64,000 bases of DNA from positions 204,781-268,780 of the forward strand of contig JAAFIG010000002.1 in the NCBI GenBank assembly GCA_013298595.1. The letters run 5' to 3'. The stretch is from Deinococcales bacterium (GTDB taxonomy: Bacteria; Deinococcota; Deinococci; Deinococcales; JAAFIG01). This document shows positions 8,966 to 16,697 of this stretch, in pieces. The stretch's first letter is position 1, and every line of letters begins with the position of its first letter. The position numbers were made by a program, and so were the translations under genes. Below the pieces are notes generated by a model. The model worked only from the letters and a program-made list of their open reading frames with translations, had not been told where the DNA came from and did no database searches.

Positions 8966-9475
8966 CTATTTGAGTTGGAGCGGTATGCCTGCTACTAGTA
9001 AATATGCTTCACTTGAAGCTGCTGCAACTATCTGATTAGCGCGTCCTAACCAATCTCGGTATGTTCTGCCTAGTGGGTAAGCTGGTACAATTCCACTGCC
9101 AACTTCATTAGAAACAACCAGTAAAGTATTCTGACGAGTACATTGAATCTCGAGGATTTTTTGTAATTCCCTAAGCATGGTTTGCTCGGATTCCTCGGCA
9201 AGTAACATAGTAGAAACCCATAAACTGAGGCAATCAAGCACAATAAAATTGTTGGTCTCGAGTAAAACAGCGGCGATATTGTGAGGCGCTTCGATGGTCT
9301 GCCAACCTAGTTCGGCTCGCTCGAGTTGATGTTGGTTAATGCGCTCAGTCATTTCTGGATCAGAGGCTTGAGCGGTGGCTCAAAAGGTCACAGGTGCAGT
9401 TTGTTTTTTGGCTTGTTTGATAGCAAAGTGGCTTTTGCCACTGCGTGCACCACCTGTAATAAAAATAATACGCAT
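8966..9475 (-). pseudogene. cobU: Adenosylcobinamide kinase/guanylyltransferase, interrupted by an in-frame TGA
   Basis: CobU phosphorylates adenosylcobinamide and transfers GMP to it, salvaging corrinoids for B12. From ATG 9475 (AGGAG upstream) the frame reads MRIIFITGGARSGKSHF (P-loop) and continues to VTF, then codon 32 is TGA (9382-9380), then ATAQASDPEMTERI and the full family pattern through SNEVGSGIVPAYPLGRTYRD and GIPLQLK. Family members read (V/Y)(F/Y)(I/L)ATA here, so one TTA-to-TGA change would explain it. No frameshift is visible and everything else is intact. It is a recent nonsense mutation, a sequence error or readthrough. It is the last gene of the B12 uptake operon. Confidence 0.85.
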
Positions 9476-9506
9476 TATCTTGAACTCCTGAATTTCTGTT
9501 ACATAT

Positions 9507-10250
9507 TCAACGCGTAATCACGATTGTTCGACCATCGGCTGTGGTTAAACGCTCGAGTTTCGTTTGGTAGACCCGCTCGAGTAATTCAATTTCGAGTACT
9601 TGGTTGGGTGTGCCTATGCGCTCGAGTTTCCCTTGGTGCAGTAGGGCAATGCTGTTGGCTCGGCTGGCAAGAATCAAATCATGCACAACCATAATCACAC
9701 TTAAACCACGGCTGATCTCGAGCGCTAATACTTCAAGTAATTCGGCTTGATGGGCTAAATCTAAGTGATTGGTTGGTTCGTCTAAAAGTAAAACTTCTGG
9801 GTTTTGGGCTAAGGCTCGAGCCAATGTCACACGTTGTTTCTCGCCACCACTGAGGTTGTGGATGCGCCGATTGGCAAACTGTGTGATGTCGGTGCGTTGC
9901 ATTGCTAAAAAAACTTGTTTGCTATCTTCGAGCGAATTGGCACCGAGTAAACCCTGATGTGGTAAACGCCCCATTGCCACAATTTCTTGAACTGTAAACT
10001 CGAGTGGTAAAGCTTCGGATTGCGATAAATATGCCACACGTTTTGCTCGAGGAATGGGTGCGATCACTTCGCCGTGTTTGGCTTTGAGTAGACCTGCCAA
10101 AATTTTTAATAATGTGGTTTTTCCTGCACCATTTGGACCAATCAGTGCCAGCATCTGCCCAGCTTGGACTTGCAAAGAAACATCTTGTACCACCAAACTC
10201 GAGCTGTAGCCAAACGACACCTCTCGAGCTTCAAGGATAACGTGGCTCAT
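9507..10250 (-). CDS. btuD: Vitamin B12 ABC transporter ATP-binding protein
   Basis: This 247-residue ATPase of the BtuD/FecE type has Walker A GPNGAGKTT, signature LSGGEKQR, Walker B VLLLDEPTNHLD and the switch histidine in VVHDLILA. The start at 10250 (MSHVILEAREVSF) overlaps the btuC stop as ATGA; the longer frame upstream is only btuC sequence in another frame. It powers uptake by BtuC with substrate delivered by BtuF. FecE-type ATPases are similar for siderophores and B12; the upstream cobalamin riboswitch and downstream cobU decide for B12. Confidence 0.88.
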   Translation of the reverse strand: MSHVILEAREVSFGYSSSLVVQDVSLQVQAGQMLALIGPNGAGKTTLLKILAGLLKAKHGEVIAPIPRAKRVAYLSQSEALPLEFTVQEIVAMGRLPHQGLLGANSLEDSKQVFLAMQRTDITQFANRRIHNLSGGEKQRVTLARALAQNPEVLLLDEPTNHLDLAHQAELLEVLALEISRGLSVIMVVHDLILASRANSIALLHQGKLERIGTPNQVLEIELLERVYQTKLERLTTADGRTIVITR

Positions 10251-11305
10251 CGTTGTCCTTGGCGCATCAGCCACAAGAAAAATGGTGCGCCTAAAAAAGT
10301 GGTAACAATACCAACGGGTAATTCCTGCGGACGAATCAGCACTCGAGCACCAAGATCAGAAAGTACCAATAAACTCGAGCCTGCCAGCGCGGCTGCAATC
10401 AGCAATGGGCGATGTGCCGCACCGCATAATTGCCGCATCATGTGTGGTGCGACCAAGCCAACAAAACCAATGATCCCAGCAAAACTTACAGCGGCGGCTG
10501 TCATCAGCGCCGCAGCGATAATCACAGCCAGTTTTAGCCAGTGCACACGGATACCTAAGGTCTGAGCTGTATCTTCACCAAGTTGTAAAGCATCGAGTGG
10601 TTTAGCCAATAACAATAACAAGATAAACCCTAGCACTGCTACAGGTAAAACAACCAGTATTTCTGCCCAGCCAGCCAAGGCTAAATTGCCCAGTGTCCAG
10701 GAAAAAACGGCTCGTAACCGATCTGCGTCGGCTAATTGAATATAGGTTGTGATAGCTGTAATGATGCTGCCAATCACCACGCCAGATAAAATAAAAGTAC
10801 TACCACTCGAGTGCCGCGAACCAGTCAATAACAAAGTTAACCCCACGGCGAAAAGTGCACCGAAAAATGCAAATAAGGGTACAACAGAACTACCTGCGGC
10901 TTGGGCAGTAAAAATACCTGTTGCAAAACCAGCCGCTGCACTCGAGGACAAAAAAATGGCAATGGTTGCTCCAAAAGCCGCACCGCTTGCCACACCCATC
11001 AAATACGGGTCGGCTAATGGATTTTGAAACACACCTTGCATAGCAACACCACTGGCTGCTAAAGCCGCTCCAACCACGATGGCAAATACCACTCGAGGTA
11101 ATCGCAAATTCCAGACAATGGATTCAATACCCTCGAGCGAAGCGCCAGATAAGCCTTTTTGAATGGCTGAAAAAGTTTGCAACGGAGAAATCTCGAGGGT
11201 ACCATTAGAAACTGCAAATAACACAGCTATAATCAGGAATACCAAAGCGCTAAAAATAACGATGGTGACTCGAGTCATGGCTTGTGTGGCAGGTTTTGGG
11301 GGCAT
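10247..11305 (-). CDS. btuC: Vitamin B12 ABC transporter permease (FecCD family)
   Basis: This 352-residue inner-membrane permease has about ten helices and the family motifs LRLPRVVFAIVVGAALAASG, FQNPLADPYLMGVASGAAFGA, GFVGLVAPHMMR and ELPVGIVTTFLGAPFFLWL. Start at 11305 (MPPKP) or 11278 (MTRVT); neither has a clear Shine-Dalgarno sequence. It is separated from btuF by 49 bp holding a palindromic repeat (11323-11338) and is coupled to btuD by an ATGA overlap. B12 specificity is inferred from the riboswitch. Confidence 0.88.
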   Translation of the reverse strand: MPPKPATQAMTRVTIVIFSALVFLIIAVLFAVSNGTLEISPLQTFSAIQKGLSGASLEGIESIVWNLRLPRVVFAIVVGAALAASGVAMQGVFQNPLADPYLMGVASGAAFGATIAIFLSSSAAAGFATGIFTAQAAGSSVVPLFAFFGALFAVGLTLLLTGSRHSSGSTFILSGVVIGSIITAITTYIQLADADRLRAVFSWTLGNLALAGWAEILVVLPVAVLGFILLLLLAKPLDALQLGEDTAQTLGIRVHWLKLAVIIAAALMTAAAVSFAGIIGFVGLVAPHMMRQLCGAAHRPLLIAAALAGSSLLVLSDLGARVLIRPQELPVGIVTTFLGAPFFLWLMRQGQR

Positions 11306-11312
11306 TTGAAGT

Positions 11313-11340
11313 AACCGTAGCGGCGAGGCATGCCTCGCTC
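11313..11340. repeat. Palindromic repeat copy inside the btu operon
   Basis: ACCGTAGCGGCGAGGCATGCCTCGCTC contains the perfect 16-bp palindrome GCGAGGCATGCCTCGC (11323-11338). The same unit occurs at 3142-3210. Sitting between btuF and btuC it could stabilise the btuF mRNA end or attenuate downstream expression, as REP elements do. Confidence 0.65.
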
Positions 11341-11354
11341 TTAATAGGATGAGA

Positions 11355-12227
11355 TTAAAACTTTACTTCTGGGTGCAAGAAACGCACCAACACTTTAAGT
11401 GCAACTGGTAAACGTGGACCAGGGCGAACAAGAGCATCGTTTTCTTCGCCACTTGGGTCGTAGACGCGCTTATTTTTGATCGCCGAGATATTTGCCCAAC
11501 CTGGTCGTTGTACTAAATCCTCGAGTTTTGCGCCAATAATCACACTTGGGTTAGCACTGACCACAAGTTCTGGACTAATTTTAGGGAAAGCTCCAAGACT
11601 GGCTGGGAGGATATTGATGCCACCTGCTCGAGTCAGGAGTTCGCCAATAAAACTGGTTGCTCCGGCAGCGTATGGGGTTGGGTCTACTTCAAAGTAAGTG
11701 CTGACTCGAGGCAAGTTACTGATTTTGCTGCTGATGCTATTGATTTCGTTTCGCATGCTGGTAATCAGGCGCAACGATGTGTTCTCTTGGTTGGTGATTC
11801 GTCCAAGTACCGCAATTTTTTCAAAGGTTTCGTTGTAGGTTTGGGCTGCGCCTGCGTAAACGATGATGCCTAATTTTTCCAGATTTTGCACCAGTTTGCT
11901 GCTACTGCTTTCGTCTGCAAGCACCAAATCGGGTTTGAGAGCAGCGATAGCTTCGAGGTTTGGGACAAATCCATTGCCAACTTTTGGCATTTTATCGGTT
12001 TCGGCTTTTGGATAATTGCTGTACTCATCTATGCCGACCAATTTTTTGCTGGCATTCAGGGCAAAGACGGTTTCGGTGTGGCTTGGTAACATCGAAATGA
12101 TGCGTTTTGGTTCGCTGTTAATGGTTACGCGTCTACCAAGGTCATCGGTGATGCTTAAAGGGTAATGGGTGGCTGACGCACTCGAGAGCAGTGCAATTGA
12201 GGCAATGATAATAATTTTTTTAAACAT
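11355..12227 (-). CDS. btuF: Vitamin B12-binding protein (periplasmic, ABC transporter)
   Basis: This 290-residue solute-binding protein of the BtuF/FepB class opens with a Sec signal peptide ([19 protein letters not shown]) and has the family pattern [60 protein letters not shown] and a C-terminal [13 protein letters not shown]. The ATG at 12227 has AGGAGA upstream; the longer frame to 12257 adds residues before a normal signal peptide. It is the first gene of the btuFCD-cobU operon and lies behind a cobalamin riboswitch and terminator, separated from them by a dispersed repeat. Confidence 0.88.
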   Translation of the reverse strand: MFKKIIIIASIALLSSASATHYPLSITDDLGRRVTINSEPKRIISMLPSHTETVFALNASKKLVGIDEYSNYPKAETDKMPKVGNGFVPNLEAIAALKPDLVLADESSSSKLVQNLEKLGIIVYAGAAQTYNETFEKIAVLGRITNQENTSLRLITSMRNEINSISSKISNLPRVSTYFEVDPTPYAAGATSFIGELLTRAGGINILPASLGAFPKISPELVVSANPSVIIGAKLEDLVQRPGWANISAIKNKRVYDPSGEENDALVRPGPRLPVALKVLVRFLHPEVKF

Positions 12228-12252
12228 GATTTTCTCCTGTTGGGCTACTAAG

Positions 12253-12423
12253 TACATCCCTGAAATGTTTTAGAGTTTTTTGCTAAAACATTTCCGACTA
12301 AAAGGAGTAAGGGCGATGTATCTCACGCTGTAATGACGGAATTGCCGTTTTCTGAAAATTCTAAAATGAGCGACCCTGCCCGCGAGGTGCGTCTTAGGGT
12401 TAAGAAAAGCGCGAGATACTTAA
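12253..12423. repeat. Structured repeat element A, copy 1, carrying a nested element B
   Basis: It matches 60569-60706: both hold a TGTTTTAG...CTAAAACA hairpin, then TTCCGACTAA, then an outer stem GTATCT...AGATAC enclosing GAAAATTCTAAAATG. In this copy the outer stem is GTATCTCACGCT with AGCGCGAGATAC; in the other it is GTATCTACCGCT with AGCGGTAGATAC, so both arms changed together. This copy also holds about 40 extra bases (12368-12405), a second dispersed repeat, between the stem arms. It lies in the btuF mRNA leader. Confidence 0.75.
12368..12405. repeat. Dispersed repeat B, copy 1 (nested in element A)
   Basis: GAGCGACCCTGCCCG followed by AGGTGCGTCTTAGGGTTAAG matches 42708-42747 (GAGCGACCCAGCCCG, AGGTGCATCTTTAGGGTCAAG). 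ACCC and GGGT ends could pair as a small hairpin. Confidence 0.6.
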
Positions 12424-12427
12424 CAGC

Positions 12428-12459
12428 AAAAAACGTTCTTGCGATATGGGCAAGAACGT
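12428..12459 (-). terminator. Intrinsic terminator of the cobalamin riboswitch
   Basis: Reading the minus strand, ACGTTCTTGC, a 7-nt loop and GCAAGAACGT form a perfect 10-bp stem followed by TTTTTT. It lies between the riboswitch and btuF, so it is the likely expression platform: B12 binding would favour termination. Confidence 0.8.
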
Positions 12460-12514
12460 ACGAAATTGTTTATTGCAGCACGAATACCATCTAAGCGCCC
12501 CCTTTCTATCGAGA

Positions 12515-12646
12515 GGTGAACCAATATGGTTCAGGCTTGGCGGGCATTCGGGCTTTGACAGGTTGTCAATCACCGTTGCGGAACAGCGCTGGATTTGCAC
12601 CAGCTTCCCCACTTTCATCTCGGGTTACACACCTCGAGAACCAAGC
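12515..12646 (-). promoter_or_regulatory. Cobalamin (AdoCbl) riboswitch controlling btuFCD-cobU
   Basis: On the minus strand the conserved core reads GGGGAAGCTGGTGCAAATCC, then AGCGCTGTTCCGCAACGGTGA, followed by the B12-box-like GCCCGAATGCCCGCC and a GAACCATATTGGTTC hairpin. These are the invariant elements of the cobalamin riboswitch class (GGGAA..GGTG.AA.TCC, C.G..CC.GC.AC.GT). Exact boundaries are estimated. It is followed by an intrinsic terminator and the B12 uptake genes. Confidence 0.9.
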
Positions 12647-12686
12647 GTGGCTAGTTTACACTTTTTTTCGGGTTTGGCTACTGCCC

Positions 12687-12716
12687 TTGACAAATCTTGT
12701 TGACTCGAGCCACAAT
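12687..12716 (+). promoter_or_regulatory. Probable promoter of the efe iron-uptake operon
   Basis: TTGACA (12687-12692), an 18-nt spacer and CACAAT (12711-12716) place transcription start near 12723, at the edge of the palindromic operator 12726-12744. TAATAT at 12721-12726 is an alternative -10 with a poorer -35. Confidence 0.45.
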
Positions 12717-12725
12717 CTACTAATA

Positions 12726-12744
12726 TCCGACTTAACCACTAGGA
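12726..12744 (+). promoter_or_regulatory. Palindromic operator shared with the nitroreductase operon
   Basis: TCCGACTTAACCACTAGGA here and TCCGAGTTAACCACTCGGA (minus strand, 20255-20237) differ at two of 19 positions. Both straddle the predicted transcription start. The Rrf2-family protein encoded at 16046, the last gene of this operon, is the obvious candidate to bind it. Confidence 0.6.
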
Positions 12745-12765
12745 TTTATCGGATTAGGAGAACCC

Positions 12766-13794
12766 ATGAAAACCAAAAAAATTCTTCAGTGCATCATTGG
12801 TGTTGTTACTTTGTTAGCAAGCAGTGCATTAGCAGATAGCCCAACTGTTGTTAAAAGTTATTTACTAACACAAGTCACTTTGCAACAAAAAAGTACCAAC
12901 GCGTTAAAAAATGCAGCTCGGCGCTACTTTGATTTAGTGAAAGCACAAAATTTTAAGTACACGAAACTTGATGCAGCCGCTACCCGTAAGGCTGTACAAG
13001 AAGCTCGGGTAGCTTGGAGTAAAGCCAGCCCATTATACGAAAGTGTTGAAGGGATTGTGGCTGGCGTAGAAATGCTCGCCAGTTTCGACCTTAATTTAGA
13101 TGCTGGCTCGAGTGCCAAAGATGGTGGCGATGCGATTGTTGAATTTGATCTCAAACTCGGTAATGGTCAAGTCTTAGCCAAACCCGGCAATGCTTTTGGT
13201 GTGATCGAAGGCTCACTTTGGGGTACAGAAAAAACCTACTCGAGTGGTCTGCCATTTGATGTTGACGGTAACGGTAAAATTGATTTTGGCGATCAATTAC
13301 CAGATGCTTATGTATTACAAGCCGCAGCTGATAAATTAGATGAACTGACTGGGCAATTGCTCGAGACAGCCAAAAAATGGAATCCGACCACAGCTGATGT
13401 GTTTGCCGCGTTAGTGGCGAACGTACCAACAGCTGCCAGTGTTTTTATTGAACGCTGGAAAACCAGTCGGTTTGTGCTGGGCGAAAAAAGTACCCAACGC
13501 GATTTTAATGTGATCTCGAGCTTAAATGATTTGGTGCAAAATATCAGTAGCTGGCAAAACTTGTATAAAGGTGTAACCGCTGGTGTAAAAGCAAAGAATG
13601 CCGCCCTTGATGCCCAAATTAATACAGGTTTAAGTAGCTTAAAAAGTTGGGCACAAAAACTCGAAGCCCAAGAAAAAACCCGACGATTCACACCAGAACA
13701 AGCCGAAGCGATTGGTAAAGAAGGCGAAAATCGGGCAACTGCTCTCACAGGACGCATTAGCCAAGCCGCTGCATTACTTGGCGTGAAATTATAA
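12766..13794 (+). CDS. Imelysin/EfeM-like periplasmic iron-uptake protein
   Basis: This 342-residue exported protein has a signal peptide (MKTKKILQCIIGVVTLLASSALA) and the M75/EfeO C-domain pattern: ARVAWSKASPLYESVEGIVAGVE, GVIEGSLWG, and LPDAYVLQAAADKLDEL. Proteins of this family bind iron for the FTR1 permease, which is the next gene nine bases on. The ATG is preceded by TTAGGAGAA. It lacks the cupredoxin domain of full EfeO and so resembles EfeM. The sequence also has an acidic loop DVDGNGKIDFGD resembling an EF-hand. Confidence 0.82.
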   Translation: MKTKKILQCIIGVVTLLASSALADSPTVVKSYLLTQVTLQQKSTNALKNAARRYFDLVKAQNFKYTKLDAAATRKAVQEARVAWSKASPLYESVEGIVAGVEMLASFDLNLDAGSSAKDGGDAIVEFDLKLGNGQVLAKPGNAFGVIEGSLWGTEKTYSSGLPFDVDGNGKIDFGDQLPDAYVLQAAADKLDELTGQLLETAKKWNPTTADVFAALVANVPTAASVFIERWKTSRFVLGEKSTQRDFNVISSLNDLVQNISSWQNLYKGVTAGVKAKNAALDAQINTGLSSLKSWAQKLEAQEKTRRFTPEQAEAIGKEGENRATALTGRISQAAALLGVKL

Positions 13795-13803
13795 AGGACA
13801 AAA

Positions 13804-16044
13804 ATGCTGCGTTTTCTTGTACCCATTTTGTTGTTGCTCTCGAGCTTTGCATTTGCTTCTGAACCAAGCACGGCTGCCGAAATTGTCCGCGCCAGTCTGA
13901 GTTCAGCCCAAACCGAGTTAAGTTTTGATCCTGCCAGTAGTCAGGATTTACTACTGACCGCTAAAATTGCGTATCAAAATGGGTTATTGGGATTAGGTCA
14001 AGCCGATTTCTCGAGTTTAGAAAAAGCCTTAAAAATACGTGATGAAAAAGCTTTTGCCATTGCAACAGCCACCCTTTGGACAAGTATTTTACGTGGTGCT
14101 TACCAACAACTCGAGATCAGTTTGCAAAAACAAGATTTCAATGCAGCTCGAGCTTGGTTATTGGTGCGTGAATACCGTCGTGCCACAAAATTTAATCCAC
14201 CCGAAACCGAGGCAACCCTAGCCTTTGAAGCCTTAGCTGCAAAATCTGCTGATACAAAAAGTACTTTACTCGCCATCAAAGCCGACTTGCTTGGCACGTA
14301 TCAAGCGCGTTTATCCGAAGCATTACTTGAAGTTGAACGCAACCTTAAACGCAATTTTGGGGTTTTAGCCGCCCAAAATGCAGCCCTTGCCAATGGATAT
14401 TTTTTGTTGCTCGAGCAAGGGTATCCAAATGCCAAATTAGCAGCTGCAAAAATAGCTTTCAAAGCATTAGTTGCCCTTCCAAGCACAGCTTCGCTCCAAG
14501 TTGTACAAACCATGATACGGGGTTGGCGAGCTGCGCCATTATCAGAAACTGAACGCAACAAACGCGCTGCACAACTGATGCGGTTTTATAGTTTAATTCC
14601 TGTTGAGTATGCTCGGGGTGTCAAAACCGAAAATGGTTTGACCCAAATTACTCGAGATTTAGAAATCGCTGAAGCCACTGCTTTTTGGCAAGGTGCCAAT
14701 GCAGCTTTTACCGACCTTGAATCATTGTTGGTACAACGCAACGCGGACTTAACCGCTTCGGCTCGAGCAAACCTGCAATTAGTTGGACAACAACTCGAGT
14801 TAGCTTCCCGTAAACAACCTGTCTCACTGGCAGAATTACAACAAGCCATAGAGGCTGGACAAAAACCCCTCGAGCAATTAATTCCTGCTGCGTGGCGGGC
14901 CACTACCGCCAGTGCCGATTTAGTTGTGATTCGTCAACACCTCGGGCAGCTCGAAACGGCTTTACAACAAGGTGCTTTTGAACAAGCCGAAACCGCTCGA
15001 GTCAGTGCCTATGCTGTGCTTGAAAGTGGGGTTGAAGCCCGAATAAAGTTTTTTCAACCGCAATTAGCCACAGAAATCGAAATGCTTTTTTGGAACGGCT
15101 CAAACCCACTGGGTTTAGCTAAAATTATTGCAGAACAAGGTTCGCTTGAACAATTGCGTAACACCCGCCGAGAATTGCTGGTTAAACTCGAGCAAGCCGC
15201 TAAATTAGTCGGCACAGATACATCTCCAACAGCCACTTTTGTTAATGCTTTAGTGATTGTTTTCCGTGAGGGACTCGAGGCAGTGTTAATTCTGGCAGCT
15301 TTACTGGGTAGCTTAAAGCGTCCCGAGGTACGGCATTTACGTCGTCCATTATGGGTTGGGGCTATTGCAGCATTGTTTGCCAGTGCGCTGACTTTTTTAA
15401 TCATGCGTGGCATTGTCAATGCTTTCGCAGTTTTTGGTGAACGGCTCGAGGCTGTGGTGAGTGTGATTGCTGTTGTGGTGCTGCTCATTATTATGAATTG
15501 GTTTTTTCATAATGTCTACTGGAATGATCGTTTAGCCAGTTTCCATAAACAAAAGCATTCGTTGCTTGGTGTCAGCACAGGGCAAGGGCTGGGGTTATTG
15601 GTGTTGGGTTTTACTGCCATGTACCGCGAAGGTTTTGAAACTGCCTTATTTTTACAATCACTGGTTTTGCAATCAGGAGTCTCGAGTGTTTTATCGGGTA
15701 CGGCTGTGGCACTGGCAGCCGTGACGGTTGTTGGTGTGCTGGTTTTTGCTTTACAAACCAAATTGCCTCATAAGAAAATGTTGGTATTTACGGGTGTGCT
15801 GATTTGCGCCGTACTTTGGGTGATGGTTGGTAACACTGTACATATTTGGCAAGTGGTTGGTTGGTTACCCATTCATGCCATTGGTAATGGTTTCCCCGCA
15901 GCGATTGGTTTATGGCTTGGTACATTTGCAACGTGGGAAGGTATCTTGATACAAACCGTTGCGGTAACACTTGTAATTGGTTCGTACTTCCTTGCCGAAG
16001 GCTTAAAACACCGAACGATGCAACAAAAAGCAGCGGCAGCCTAA
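13804..16044 (+). CDS. FTR1-family iron permease with large N-terminal extracytoplasmic domain
   Basis: This 746-residue protein starts with a signal peptide (ends SFAFA), followed by about 450 mostly helical residues of unknown fold, then a seven-helix FTR1/EfeU domain. The domain carries both iron-transport motifs, REGLE at 488-492 and REGFE at 608-612. Such two-part FTR1 proteins occur in bacteria; the N-domain may help capture or oxidise iron, which is inferred. It sits between the EfeM-like gene and an Rrf2 regulator, one base before the latter. No EfeB peroxidase gene is nearby. Confidence 0.88.
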   Translation: MLRFLVPILLLLSSFAFASEPSTAAEIVRASLSSAQTELSFDPASSQDLLLTAKIAYQNGLLGLGQADFSSLEKALKIRDEKAFAIATATLWTSILRGAYQQLEISLQKQDFNAARAWLLVREYRRATKFNPPETEATLAFEALAAKSADTKSTLLAIKADLLGTYQARLSEALLEVERNLKRNFGVLAAQNAALANGYFLLLEQGYPNAKLAAAKIAFKALVALPSTASLQVVQTMIRGWRAAPLSETERNKRAAQLMRFYSLIPVEYARGVKTENGLTQITRDLEIAEATAFWQGANAAFTDLESLLVQRNADLTASARANLQLVGQQLELASRKQPVSLAELQQAIEAGQKPLEQLIPAAWRATTASADLVVIRQHLGQLETALQQGAFEQAETARVSAYAVLESGVEARIKFFQPQLATEIEMLFWNGSNPLGLAKIIAEQGSLEQLRNTRRELLVKLEQAAKLVGTDTSPTATFVNALVIVFREGLEAVLILAALLGSLKRPEVRHLRRPLWVGAIAALFASALTFLIMRGIVNAFAVFGERLEAVVSVIAVVVLLIIMNWFFHNVYWNDRLASFHKQKHSLLGVSTGQGLGLLVLGFTAMYREGFETALFLQSLVLQSGVSSVLSGTAVALAAVTVVGVLVFALQTKLPHKKMLVFTGVLICAVLWVMVGNTVHIWQVVGWLPIHAIGNGFPAAIGLWLGTFATWEGILIQTVAVTLVIGSYFLAEGLKHRTMQQKAAAA

Positions 16045-16045
16045 T

Positions 16046-16492
16046 ATGTGGATTTCGACTCGAGGGCAGTATGGTTTACGAGCATTGGTTGAACTTGCTC
16101 AGACAAATACGTTAATGCCAATTCATAAAATTGCTGAACGCCAAGATATCAGTTTGCATTATCTCGAGCAAATTCTGGCAACCATGCGCCGAGCTGGTTT
16201 TGTGCAAAGCGAACGAGGTGCCACAGGTGGTTACCGATTAGCTCGAGATGCCAAAAAAATCACGGCTTTAGAAGTTATTGTGGCACTCGAGGGGAGTCTT
16301 GCGCCTGTTGCTTGTGTTGAGGACTCGAGTCAGTGTAGTCACGTGAATGCTTGCGGCACAGAGAGCCTTTGGCGGCGAGTGGATGCAACGATCACGGGTA
16401 TTTTAGGTAGTTATACTGTGGCAGATTTACTCGAGGAAGCGCGTTTTCAGAATGCACTGAAAATGATGAAATCACAAGCTCCACTAGAGTAA
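16046..16492 (+). CDS. Rrf2 family transcriptional regulator with Fe-S type cysteines
   Basis: This 148-residue winged-helix protein has the Rrf2 pattern STRGQYGLRALVELAQ, ISLHYLEQIL, and GFVQSERGATGGYRLAR. Cysteines at 90, 97 and 103 (C-x6-C-x5-C) match the cluster-binding loop of IscR/NsrR-type members. It closes the EfeM-FTR1 operon one base after the permease stop. I infer that it senses Fe-S status and acts at the shared palindromes 12726-12744 and 20237-20255. It could also be a local housekeeping IscR. Confidence 0.88.
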   Translation: MWISTRGQYGLRALVELAQTNTLMPIHKIAERQDISLHYLEQILATMRRAGFVQSERGATGGYRLARDAKKITALEVIVALEGSLAPVACVEDSSQCSHVNACGTESLWRRVDATITGILGSYTVADLLEEARFQNALKMMKSQAPLE

Positions 16493-16516
16493 TACTGAAT
16501 CAATTTAATCACTTTC

Positions 16517-16578
16517 ATTTGACCATCTTGACCCTGAAAACAGCACCTCACGGGCTTGGGTCATAAAAGTGGTCAAAT
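16517..16578. terminator. Long hairpin between convergent iron operons
   Basis: ATTTGACCA...GACCC pairs with GGGTC...TGGTCAAAT, a two-part stem in both orientations. It lies just after the Rrf2 gene and faces the end of the PepSY operon, so it may serve both as terminator. Confidence 0.5.
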
Positions 16579-16605
16579 TGTTGTTCAAGCGTTCATTCGG
16601 TTCCT

Positions 16606-16653
16606 GTTCTTGCTCGCAAGACAGTACCTTGCGGACTGTTCGCACTTCGTCGG
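16606..16653. repeat. Dispersed ~48-bp repeat, copy 2 of 2
   Basis: TTGCTCGCAAGACAGTACC and CGGACTGTTCGCACTTCGTCG match 3285-3332. It is intergenic, between two convergent operons, followed by an AATCAGTC/GACTGATT inverted repeat at 16656-16681. Confidence 0.65.
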
Positions 16654-16697
16654 ATAATCAGTCAACATACACGACTGATTGACACAATTTGGTACAG

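Larger units (their letters stand above)
12228..12765. other. Divergent regulatory region between btuF and the efe operon
   Basis: This 538-bp region has no gene. On the minus strand it contains, in transcription order, a promoter near 12658, a cobalamin riboswitch (12646-12515), an intrinsic terminator (12459-12428) and a repeat element (12423-12253). On the plus strand it contains the efe promoter (12687-12716) and a palindromic operator (12726-12744). ORFs crossing it are shadows. Confidence 0.75.

Noticed and set aside
9352-9475. UGA read as an amino acid genome-wide because of the cobU TGA
   Set aside because: Many genes end in TGA with overlapping next starts (for example at 4603, 21303, 22963), so UGA is a normal stop.
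12400-12703. Short ORFs on both strands over the cobalamin riboswitch
   Set aside because: They coincide with conserved riboswitch and terminator structure and have no start signals.
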